NCBI GenBank assembly: GCA_937897365.1
Contig: CALCOP010000208.1
Span: 1-24,672, forward strand
Direction: 5' to 3'
Source of the DNA: an uncultured euryarchaeote
GTDB lineage: Archaea; Thermoplasmatota; Poseidoniia; Poseidoniales; Poseidoniaceae
DNA: 24,672 nt
The notes below the pieces were generated by a model. It worked only from the letters and a program-made list of their open reading frames with translations, made no database searches and was not told the DNA's origin. How positions within the stretch are numbered: the first letter of the stretch is position 1; each line of letters starts with the position of its first letter. This document shows positions 7,138-14,930 of the stretch, piece after piece. The position numbers and the translations under genes are program-made.

Positions 7138-9276
7138 ATGGCCGGCGATGCGCATATTCAGCAATTGGCCGAGGCGGTTCGGTACCACCGTGAATTGTAT
7201 TACAATCATGCCGCTCCAGAGATTACAGATGCTGAATTTGACGCTTTATGGGATGAATTGGAAGCACTCGACCCTGAGAATGAAATTTTGCATCAAGTAG
7301 GTCCCGAACCACTCCCTGGCACATCAAAAGTAGAACACATGTTTCCAATGCGTTCCTTGGATAAAGGGACTACAGATGACGATATTATCCACTTTGTTAC
7401 CCAATCCACTCTTGGTGGAAAACAATATTTGGCTCAGCCAAAACTCGATGGTTCTGCACTTTCTCTCGAATATGTAGCCGGTAACCTCCATCGCGCCGCC
7501 ACTCGAGGAAGTGGAGAACGAGGAGAAGATGTTACGCTGAATGCAAAGCAGGTTGCGAATATTCCGTTGCGGCTGAAAGTACCTGTAGATTGCCACGTAC
7601 GAGGAGAAGTCGTGATGCCGCTCAAGGTGTTTGAAGAAAAATACAGAGACGTATCTCCAAATCCACGTAACCTTTGCTCAGGTGCATTACGTCAAAAACA
7701 TGGAGATGGAAAGGCAGACGCTTCCGATTTGGTGTTTTGTGCATACGATGTGAAGTTTGTCAAAGACGCACCACAACTTGAGAACGACAGTGAGTTACTG
7801 GATTTGCTGAAAAATACCATTGGAATAGATCCAGCACCTTGGCAAGTGTTTGACTCACAATCCCTAACAAAGGAAATGATTGCATACACAAAGGAATGGG
7901 GTCTGAAACGTTCAGGGTATACGTTTGAAATTGATGGCATCGTTTTCAAACTTGACAATCTTCAGCAACGGGAGATTTTAGGTTCGACAGCTCATCATCC
8001 ACGATGGGCATTGGCGTGGAAATTCCCTCCTGAAGAAGCCACCTCTGTTTTGCTTGAAGTCAATTGGCAAACTGGACGCACTGGTGTTGTTACACCGGTC
8101 GCTCGAATTGCACCTCAGATGGTTGGAGGGGTTACGGTTGAACATACAACTCTGCACAATGTTGGAGAGGTTGAACGGCTTAATCTTCAAATCGGTGATA
8201 AAGTTTTGATCGTTCGCCGTGGCGATGTTATTCCCAAGATTGAATCGGGTCTTGGACCTGCAAATCAAACTGACCTTGAAGGAAGGTTTCACGCTGATGG
8301 GACGCAGTTTGAAGCGATACTGCCAACTCCATCCACCATCGGAACCCCCCCGCATTGCCCTGCTTGTGAAGGGCCATTGGAAGTGGATGGAGCTTTCTTA
8401 CGATGCCATGATTTAATGTGTGATGCTCGTACCAGTCGTTCTATTTTGTATTGGTGTAGAGCCTTGGAAATGGACGGCATAGGTGAAAAATTGGTCGAAC
8501 AACTTCTCGACCAAGAACTCATCTCCTCGATTCCAGATTTATTTCGTCTTCAACAAGCACAATTGGAAAACATGGAACGGATGGGAGAAAAATCTGCGCT
8601 TAATGTGCTGAATGAACTCAGTAAAGTCAAAACTCTTTCACTTGGCAAATTTTTGCATGCCCTTGGCCTTCCAGGAATCGGTCCTGAACTGGCTACATCC
8701 GTTGCTCAACATTGTGGTGACTTCACCTCACTCTTACAGTGGGTGGAAGATGCATTTGCTTCTCAAGGAGATGAAAACTTCGGGCCACGAGTTGATGAAA
8801 AGGGCAAAGAGCATTCAGAAAATCAAGCCATACGTTCGTTGTGTGAAGTGGAAGGAATTGGCAGTAAAGTGGCAGTCCAAGTTCGGGACGGGCTCTCAAA
8901 AAGAAAGGACATGCTGCTTGATCTTGCGACGCACATCACCATTCTTGAAGAACCTAAAGCCGCGTCAGGCGGCCCGCTTGATGGCATGACTTTCTGTTTA
9001 ACCGGGACGCTCCAGCGCCCACGTAAGGAAGTCCAACTCTCAATCAAAGCGGCAGGCGGAAAAGTCGTTGGTAGCGTCTCTTCGCAGCTCAGCGTCCTCC
9101 TTGCTGGTGAAAAAGCAGGTTCAAAGTTAGCCAAAGCGGAATCACTTGGCGTGCAAATATGGTCAGAGCAACAGCTCGAGCAAGCCATTGCGATTTCTGT
9201 TTCACCACCGTCTGATGACACGCATTCACTCCCGCAAAAAGAGGGGAGCCAACCTTCTCTTTTCGACTTCAAATAG
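7138..9276 (+). CDS. ligA: NAD-dependent DNA ligase LigA with C-terminal PIP-box-like tail
   Basis: Seals nicks in DNA using NAD+. The 712 residues follow the full bacterial layout. Domain Ia has YYNHAAPEITDAEFD (21-35). The adenylation domain has KLDG with catalytic Lys102, TRGSGERGEDVT, RGE (155-157), DGIVFK (Lys271) and AWKFPPE (Lys295). An OB fold follows (HTTLHNVGEVERL; GDVIPKI). A four-Cys zinc finger uses Cys407, 410, 423 and 428. Helix-hairpin-helix motifs span about 440-590 and a BRCT domain about 612-685. All expected catalytic residues are present. The last residues are QPSLFDFK, which fits an archaeal PCNA-interacting peptide and is not part of the standard LigA architecture. GAGGTG at 7125-7130 supports the ATG at 7138. 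Presence of this enzyme in an archaeon implies ancient acquisition from bacteria (inference). Confidence 0.97.
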   Translation: MAGDAHIQQLAEAVRYHRELYYNHAAPEITDAEFDALWDELEALDPENEILHQVGPEPLPGTSKVEHMFPMRSLDKGTTDDDIIHFVTQSTLGGKQYLAQPKLDGSALSLEYVAGNLHRAATRGSGERGEDVTLNAKQVANIPLRLKVPVDCHVRGEVVMPLKVFEEKYRDVSPNPRNLCSGALRQKHGDGKADASDLVFCAYDVKFVKDAPQLENDSELLDLLKNTIGIDPAPWQVFDSQSLTKEMIAYTKEWGLKRSGYTFEIDGIVFKLDNLQQREILGSTAHHPRWALAWKFPPEEATSVLLEVNWQTGRTGVVTPVARIAPQMVGGVTVEHTTLHNVGEVERLNLQIGDKVLIVRRGDVIPKIESGLGPANQTDLEGRFHADGTQFEAILPTPSTIGTPPHCPACEGPLEVDGAFLRCHDLMCDARTSRSILYWCRALEMDGIGEKLVEQLLDQELISSIPDLFRLQQAQLENMERMGEKSALNVLNELSKVKTLSLGKFLHALGLPGIGPELATSVAQHCGDFTSLLQWVEDAFASQGDENFGPRVDEKGKEHSENQAIRSLCEVEGIGSKVAVQVRDGLSKRKDMLLDLATHITILEEPKAASGGPLDGMTFCLTGTLQRPRKEVQLSIKAAGGKVVGSVSSQLSVLLAGEKAGSKLAKAESLGVQIWSEQQLEQAIAISVSPPSDDTHSLPQKEGSQPSLFDFK

Positions 9277-9334
9277 ACATCATCGTATTGTAAAGTACTC
9301 TTCATTAACTGCCACTTAATACAATGAATGAGGG

Positions 9335-10576
9335 ATGAAATTGACAAAAATGACTCCCCAACAATTCATTGATTCGATACTTGCTTTCGATGAATTTGGT
9401 TCACCGACACACCTCGAACCGTTTGAATGGGAAATTGATGGCAGAAAAGGTTCGACGATGAAGGCGACCAATGAATATTGGACAAGCCGGCAACGTCAAG
9501 CACATTCATTGCATGAAATTTCATACCGTGCTTGCTACAAACCACAACTGCCACGATTTTTTATTGACCGTTTGTCAAATCTGGGTGACGCAGTATATGA
9601 CCCTTTTATGGGCAGAGGAACAACCCAACTTGAGGCGTTCTTACTCGGAAGAAAGCCGCTTGGCAATGATATCAATCCATTGAGCATGGTTCTTCTCGCC
9701 CCACGTCTTTCACCCCCCCTGCTCGAAGACATTGAACAGCGATTAAGTGAAATTGATTTGAGTCAAACAAATGAAAACAATCCAGATTTACTCGCCTTTT
9801 ATCACCCTGATACCCTCAAGCAAATCATCGCATTAAAGGAATATTTTCTCAAAAAAGAAGAGCAAGGAACGCTCGATTCAATTGATACATGGATTCGGAT
9901 GGTTGCCATCAATCGTTTATCGGGGCATTCACCAGGTTTTTTTTCAGTCTACACGCTCCCTCCAAATCAAGCCGTAAGTGTGAAACGTCAATTGAACATA
10001 AATGAAAGTCGAAAACAGACACCTGAATTCAAGGATATTCGCCCTCGTATTCTCAAGAAATCAAAGAGCTTGCTCAAAGATTGGGAGGGGAAGCATTTCG
10101 ATCAAAATGGTCATGATTTAACACCCCAGCTTACAAATTCCAATGCCGAAAAAGTACTTGAAATTGAATCCTCCTCAACCCAACTTGTTGTAACTTCGCC
10201 TCCCTTCTTGGATGTTGTCAATTATCAGGCTGATAATTGGTTACGATGCTGGTTCATAGGTGTTGACTCTTCTGAAATCAACATCAGTCATTTCAAAAAA
10301 ATAACAGAATGGGAGGACACGATGGCTGCAGTCCTCAAAGATCTGAAAAGAATAGTCAAACCAGACGGATACATCGCCTTCGAAGTAGGTGAGGTGAGAA
10401 ATGGGACGGTACTGCTCGAAGAGAACGTGGTCCGATGCGGAATTAAGGCTGGTTTAGAGCCCGTCATTATCCTCATCAATGCTCAAGAATTTACGAAAAC
10501 TGCGAATGCATGGGGTGTCGATAATAAATCCAAAGGCACCAATACGAACAGAATCGTTCTTTTCACGAACACCTGA
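9335..10576 (+). CDS. Solitary DNA methyltransferase (N4-cytosine / N6-adenine type)
   Basis: A 413-residue S-adenosylmethionine-dependent DNA methyltransferase. The cofactor motif I is DPFMGRGTT at residues 89-97 followed by GNDINP (110-115), and the catalytic motif IV is TSPPF at 287-291. SPP[YWF] is the form usual for N4-methylcytosine enzymes, whereas N6-adenine enzymes commonly have DPPY, so m4C is more likely. Motif I precedes motif IV, separated by about 190 residues that probably include the target-recognition region. VKPDGYIAFEVGEV (341-354) forms the later core strands. No restriction endonuclease or specificity subunit is adjacent, so it looks like an orphan enzyme. The start is uncertain: GAGGG almost touches ATG 9335, and TTG 9341 or ATG 9350 would also fit. 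Confidence 0.85.
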   Translation: MKLTKMTPQQFIDSILAFDEFGSPTHLEPFEWEIDGRKGSTMKATNEYWTSRQRQAHSLHEISYRACYKPQLPRFFIDRLSNLGDAVYDPFMGRGTTQLEAFLLGRKPLGNDINPLSMVLLAPRLSPPLLEDIEQRLSEIDLSQTNENNPDLLAFYHPDTLKQIIALKEYFLKKEEQGTLDSIDTWIRMVAINRLSGHSPGFFSVYTLPPNQAVSVKRQLNINESRKQTPEFKDIRPRILKKSKSLLKDWEGKHFDQNGHDLTPQLTNSNAEKVLEIESSSTQLVVTSPPFLDVVNYQADNWLRCWFIGVDSSEINISHFKKITEWEDTMAAVLKDLKRIVKPDGYIAFEVGEVRNGTVLLEENVVRCGIKAGLEPVIILINAQEFTKTANAWGVDNKSKGTNTNRIVLFTNT

Positions 10577-10610
10577 CCGTTTGTAATACCGTCAAACAAC
10601 TCAAACATCG

Positions 10611-10617
10611 TTTTTTT
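10611..10617 (+). terminator. T-tract terminator after the methyltransferase
   Basis: Seven consecutive T residues lie about 35 bases after the methyltransferase stop, in an AT-rich gap. A weak GTTTG/CAAAC stem (10579-10583 with 10593-10597) precedes it. A T-tract alone suffices for archaeal termination. Confidence 0.5.
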
Positions 10618-10667
10618 CGCTATTTCGACCTCATAATACGAATTTTGTTTATTTCTTTAACCAAGCC

Positions 10668-10675
10668 TTTGATAA
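10668..10675 (+). promoter_or_regulatory. TATA-like box TTTGATAA for the three-gene cassette
   Basis: TTTGATAA starts 30 nt before the ATG at 10698, the same distance as TTTGATAT before the ATG at 1374. It argues for leaderless initiation at 10698 rather than at the upstream in-frame TTG at 10680. Confidence 0.6.
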
Positions 10676-10697
10676 CTACTTGCGCAGTGGTTCAGTC

Positions 10698-13235
10698 ATG
10701 AATCGAAAGCCACTGGTTGTGATTTTGGTTCTTTTAGTACTGCTTGGAAGCTCACCATTGACCCAAGGATACTCATCGGGAGTATACAATCGAAGTTCAG
10801 GATGTGGCTGCCATTCTCAGTCAGGATCAACGGCTGCAACCGTGTCTTTAACCGGTCATCCAACACAATATACGGCGGGTGCAACATCCACTCTCAGCAT
10901 ATCAGTCAGTAACGGTGTCAGTGGTACAAACGGTGGATTTAGTCTTGAAGTCGACAAGGGCTCTCTCTCATCAGGAGTTGGGTTTGCAGTTAATGTGAAC
11001 AGCGCTCAAAACAGCGCCACTCATTCAATTACTGGCAGCAGTCAACGCTCTTGGAGTGTTGACTGGACAGCACCATCCACTGGTTCAGGTATCGTTACGC
11101 TTTCAGTAGCAGGCATGACGGCGAATGGTGCTGGAGGAAATTCGGGTGATCGATGGGCGACTCTTTCTTATCAAATCCCTGAAGCAGGGGGAGTTCCAAA
11201 CACCCCACCAGATGTTTCTAATGTGGTGCTCGGGCCAACAGGTGCTACGACTTCATCGACGCTCACTTTGAGCTATACTTATTCCGATACAGACAACGAC
11301 CCAGAGTCTGGAACTCAAATTCAATGGTTCAAAGATGATGTTGAACAAACGAGCCTTCAGGGCCTAACTGTCCCATCTTCTCAAACCTCAAAGGGTCAGG
11401 CGTGGAAAGCGATCGTCACTCCATCTGATGGCTCAGATCCTGGGTCTCCGATGACCAGTAATACACTCATAATCGCCAATTCCATTCCGACCCTCACCGT
11501 TCCTGAAATACAGCCCTCAACACCTTCTTCGGATGATGTATTGTCGTTTTCAAGTACTTCTTCAGATGACGATTTCGACGCTGTGCATTACGATGTGAGA
11601 TGGTTTTTGGATGGAAACTTAGTCTCTGAATTAAACGATATGGAATCACTTCCAGCCTACGTCACAAGGGACGGTGACTCATGGGTTGTCGAAGTTCGAG
11701 CGAATGACAGTGAAGACACATCACAGTGGCTCTCCTCTTCCTCTGTGATAATTGGTGGAGGGATAAGCAACACTGCTCCTACTGCTTCAGCTGTTCAGCT
11801 TTCACCTGCATCTGCGACAACAACGGATGACATTTTCTTATCCTATACTTACAATGATGCAGATGCAGATGCCGAGGTTGATGTCGAGGTAATGTGGAAC
11901 CTTAACGGCGCTCCTTTCCAATATGCCGAAAACAGTATGACGCTTCCTGCAAGTTTCACCGAAAAGGGTCAAAATTGGTTCGCAAGTGTGCGAGTGTATG
12001 ATGGAACAGAATGGTCGACCTGGTCTGCAAGCAACACGATTACAATACAAAATACCGCTCCTGTTACTGAGTCCATTTCATTGAGCCATTCCGAAGCATT
12101 GACAACTGAATCGATTTCTGTTGAATATACCATGTCGGATATCGACGGAGATTCTGAATCGAACTCTGAAATAACATGGTGGCGAAACGGCGTCAAGAAC
12201 CCTTCCATGACAGGGCAGACAACCCTGCCTGCATCTTCAACCCTCAAAGGAGATGTGTGGGTCGTTGTTGTTCAAGCAGGCGATGGAACCGATGTCAGTG
12301 ATGAACCTCTTTCAGCGAATGTGACGATTGTCAACAGTGCTCCCACTGCAAACGTATCACTCTCAACCAATGTAACTGCTCTTGGACCCCTCACTCTTGT
12401 CGTATCTACAGATGATGTCGATGGCGACGATGTTGAAACCAACATTACGTGGTATCGTAACGGCTTCCTTGACGGTTCCTTAACGGGTGAGACAACGGTC
12501 CCAAACCAGTTACTTGGGCCAGGACAAACATGGGCAGTACATGTCACTCCAATTGATTCAGATTTAGAATCTGGCTCTACGGTCGTCGAATCGACAACTA
12601 TTTTGAATATCGAACCAATTGCACAAATCCAAGTCTTGACACAAACCGTTTGGAAAGGAGAATTGACAACGCTTAGCGCAATTCTATCTGAAGATATAGA
12701 TGGGCAAATCGTTGAGTTTGCGTGGTCTTGGAACGACTCTGATGGCATCACCTTGACAGATTCAGGCTCTGAAATCCAAATGATTCCACATTCCAATACT
12801 GACGTAATGCTCACTGTCTATGATGACATGGGCGCCTTCGCAACTGCAAGTGTACGCCTTACTACGTCTCAAGGTCCAACTGTTTCCGACTTTTTGATTG
12901 ACGCAGGCGACACATTGGTCGTTCTTGAATGGGCATGGAATGGACCAAATGCGACATTCAATATTTTACGAAATGGAGTTGCAATTGGCGTTACCGATTC
13001 TTTGACTTACAGCGATCGTCCGCTGTTCGCAGGTGAGAGTTCGTACAGCATTCAACCGGTTATCGGCGAGACACCTTTGATAGCTGGTTCTTCACCTACT
13101 CAATCTGTCATTCTCGAACCAATATCTGCAGATGCACCGGGGCCTTCTTCATTTAGCGGCCTTGTTTCTGGAATAATTTTCTTGTTGATTGGATTAGGGG
13201 CTTGCGGTTTAGCGCTCATCGAAAGGAGGGATTAA
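10698..13235 (+). CDS. Secreted anchored protein: CGCH motif, choice-of-anchor-V/Reeler-like domain, Ig-like repeats
   Basis: An 845-residue exported protein. A signal peptide (hydrophobic 5-17, cleavage near TQG at 22-24) is followed by SGCGCHSQSGS with Cys36, Cys38 and His39, then a beta domain (TVSLTGHPTQYTAG ... FSLEVDKG ... WTAPSTGSG) that fits the bacterial choice-of-anchor V / Reeler-like family. There the same position carries CxxCH, often taken as a haem site; here the spacing is one residue shorter. About five Ig-like repeats of 95-100 residues follow, each opening with NTPP, NSIP, NTAP, NTAP or NSAP and containing 'W..NG'-like strands. A PKD-like and a fibronectin-like unit come next, then a C-terminal membrane helix with tail IERRD. 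The gene heads a coupled cassette with the genes at 13237 and 14355. ATG 10698 is preferred over TTG 10680. Confidence 0.85.
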   Translation: MNRKPLVVILVLLVLLGSSPLTQGYSSGVYNRSSGCGCHSQSGSTAATVSLTGHPTQYTAGATSTLSISVSNGVSGTNGGFSLEVDKGSLSSGVGFAVNVNSAQNSATHSITGSSQRSWSVDWTAPSTGSGIVTLSVAGMTANGAGGNSGDRWATLSYQIPEAGGVPNTPPDVSNVVLGPTGATTSSTLTLSYTYSDTDNDPESGTQIQWFKDDVEQTSLQGLTVPSSQTSKGQAWKAIVTPSDGSDPGSPMTSNTLIIANSIPTLTVPEIQPSTPSSDDVLSFSSTSSDDDFDAVHYDVRWFLDGNLVSELNDMESLPAYVTRDGDSWVVEVRANDSEDTSQWLSSSSVIIGGGISNTAPTASAVQLSPASATTTDDIFLSYTYNDADADAEVDVEVMWNLNGAPFQYAENSMTLPASFTEKGQNWFASVRVYDGTEWSTWSASNTITIQNTAPVTESISLSHSEALTTESISVEYTMSDIDGDSESNSEITWWRNGVKNPSMTGQTTLPASSTLKGDVWVVVVQAGDGTDVSDEPLSANVTIVNSAPTANVSLSTNVTALGPLTLVVSTDDVDGDDVETNITWYRNGFLDGSLTGETTVPNQLLGPGQTWAVHVTPIDSDLESGSTVVESTTILNIEPIAQIQVLTQTVWKGELTTLSAILSEDIDGQIVEFAWSWNDSDGITLTDSGSEIQMIPHSNTDVMLTVYDDMGAFATASVRLTTSQGPTVSDFLIDAGDTLVVLEWAWNGPNATFNILRNGVAIGVTDSLTYSDRPLFAGESSYSIQPVIGETPLIAGSSPTQSVILEPISADAPGPSSFSGLVSGIIFLLIGLGACGLALIERRD

Positions 13236-13236
13236 T

Positions 13237-14358
13237 GTGCAATTCCAACATCGAGTTCGAGTTGTGACTCTCCTCGTGTTTTTGTTGTTTTGTTCAGCAT
13301 TTGGTGCTGCTGAACCTGGTGGAAATGGTGATGGAATGCGAGATATGCAATGCGGGGGAGCGTGCCATGGTGATGCCTCCATCAATGAAACATCTGAAGC
13401 GATTCTCTCGTTGTCATCACAGGATACGATTTATCTCGACATACCTACAACACTAACTCTGACTGCAACTAACCTTGAGACGAGCCCAACTCGATTGATC
13501 GGTCTGTTCTTGTTAACTGATGTGACAGGGCATTCTGATACGCCAAAAGATGCAGGATGGGAGATTCTCTCAGATGAAAACGGTGGTTCAGTGAATTATG
13601 TTGAACGCACCCTCTCTTCGGGACAAAATGAGACGACGATTTCTTGGGTTGTGCGGGCTTCATCCCTTGGACCAACCTCGTTTTATGCCGCTATTCATCA
13701 CGGTGGCGCCTCTTCTTCCCCATTTTTCGGAATGACTGCACGCAGTTTGGATGTTTCAGTTGAACCCGTTCCAGAAGATTTGCCTCGATTAGCCGCCGAT
13801 TACACCCCTCCTACCAAACGCCTCCTGAATACCCCTACAGACTTGACGATTCTCACAGAATATACTGACACACTTGAGTTTGAATGGATGGGTGATGACG
13901 GACTTGTTCGCAATTCTCTTGTCAATACTTCTGGCGAGGACAGTTGGACTGTATCGCTCCCAGCAGCGCTTCAACCAACAACGATTCAATGGCGAGTCAT
14001 CATGGAAGGAGACGGTCCAGCTCAAACCTCCCCTTGGTTTACACTCACTGCGGAACAGGCGAGTTGGGAAGTATCGGAAAATGCTGTATATTTGCAGGCC
14101 TTTGCTTTACTGTTTATGACTGCAGGAATCGTCATCATACTCCAAACACGTTATGCTTCGACAAATCAAATATCCAAGTATGATCACGCTCCAGCAGTTC
14201 TTGAATCTGATGCATCAGATGTTGATCTTGAAACCACAGTTTCAAACTCTGTAGCCCCTCTTCCAGTAGGAGGCCTTCCGGATGGCTGGACTGAACAGCA
14301 ATGGGAGTGGTACGGTTACGATTATCTTGCAGGTAAATACGGAGGTGGAGAGACATGA
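13237..14358 (+). CDS. Secreted anchored protein with CGGACH motif and cytoplasmic GWT-QQW tail
   Basis: A 373-residue protein with a signal peptide (hydrophobic 10-23, cleavage near AFGAA). MQCGGACHGD follows immediately, placing Cys39, Cys43 and His44 at the mature N-terminus. The next 130 residues form a beta domain (TIYLDIPTTLTLTATN, FYAAIHHGG) that looks like a divergent copy of the choice-of-anchor-V-like domain of the upstream protein. A membrane helix at about 280-300 leads to a cytoplasmic tail ending LPDGWTEQQWEWYGYDYL, a short aromatic motif. GTG is the start: GGAGGG at 13225-13230 sits 6 nt upstream and the previous gene stops one base before. The stop overlaps the next ATG (ATGA). 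Redox or haem binding is possible but unproven. Confidence 0.82.
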   Translation: MQFQHRVRVVTLLVFLLFCSAFGAAEPGGNGDGMRDMQCGGACHGDASINETSEAILSLSSQDTIYLDIPTTLTLTATNLETSPTRLIGLFLLTDVTGHSDTPKDAGWEILSDENGGSVNYVERTLSSGQNETTISWVVRASSLGPTSFYAAIHHGGASSSPFFGMTARSLDVSVEPVPEDLPRLAADYTPPTKRLLNTPTDLTILTEYTDTLEFEWMGDDGLVRNSLVNTSGEDSWTVSLPAALQPTTIQWRVIMEGDGPAQTSPWFTLTAEQASWEVSENAVYLQAFALLFMTAGIVIILQTRYASTNQISKYDHAPAVLESDASDVDLETTVSNSVAPLPVGGLPDGWTEQQWEWYGYDYLAGKYGGGET

Positions 14359-14930
14359 TTTCATCAGCAACTTTCCATGTCGTGACAACTGAACTTGTCG
14401 TAGGCGCTTTTTCAGTCTCTGGACTGTGTTTTACCCTCTGCCTCCTCGTCCATTTTGACATATTGAAGCAAGCTTCATGGAAGACCATGTTTGATCATGT
14501 TGCGCATTTCACCCTTGCATTTGGTCTTGCAGCAACACCATTTGCAATTTTAAGCGGCATTTCTTCTTCACCCGGTGAAGGGATGAATAGCCCAATTTTG
14601 GTGAACAAAATGTTTCTATCAATGACAGGTTTTGGATTTGCTCTCGGTTGCATAATTGGTCGCTGGCGTCTTGGAGCGACTGTCTGGTCTACGACGAAAT
14701 CCTCTGTCCTTCATGGCTCATCAGGTCTTGCGGCGTGTGGAGCTATGCTGTTGACTGCATCTGCAGGTGGGACATTTACGAGAGGAGAGTCCTTGCTCGA
14801 CATCTTTCATCTCCCTTACGAACACGTTATCTTATTCCCGGTACTGTTGAGTCTTGTTACACTCATCTTAGGCGTAGTGATGTTGGCTTTAGGATGGCGT
14901 AGAATGGCCGTGGCATCATCCATACATTGA
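14355..14930 (+). CDS. Five-helix membrane protein with helix-end histidines
   Basis: A 191-residue integral membrane protein that I cannot assign to a named family. Hydrophobic helices lie at about 12-32, 50-70, 84-103, 117-138 and 158-181. His33 closes helix 1, His48 and His51 open helix 2, His120 opens helix 4 and His157 opens helix 5. This placement resembles small b-type cytochrome or quinone-interacting proteins (DUF2231-like or b561-like topology), but no defining motif is seen. The start overlaps the stop of the preceding gene (ATGA) with GGAGGTG at 14341-14347, so the protein is translationally coupled to the CGGACH protein and is likely its membrane partner. Its 3' end overlaps the convergent PAC2 gene by 15 bases. 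Confidence 0.75.
   Translation: MISSATFHVVTTELVVGAFSVSGLCFTLCLLVHFDILKQASWKTMFDHVAHFTLAFGLAATPFAILSGISSSPGEGMNSPILVNKMFLSMTGFGFALGCIIGRWRLGATVWSTTKSSVLHGSSGLAACGAMLLTASAGGTFTRGESLLDIFHLPYEHVILFPVLLSLVTLILGVVMLALGWRRMAVASSIH

Noticed and set aside
10680..10697. TTG start six codons upstream for the CGCH protein
   Set aside because: It would put the start only 12 nt after the start of the TATA-like box, too close for transcription to include it, and it adds nothing to the signal peptide.
12272..12814. Minus-strand open frame of 180 codons inside the Ig-repeat protein
   Set aside because: It has no recognisable domain, lies wholly inside a convincing plus-strand gene, and has no separate promoter or ribosome-binding site.
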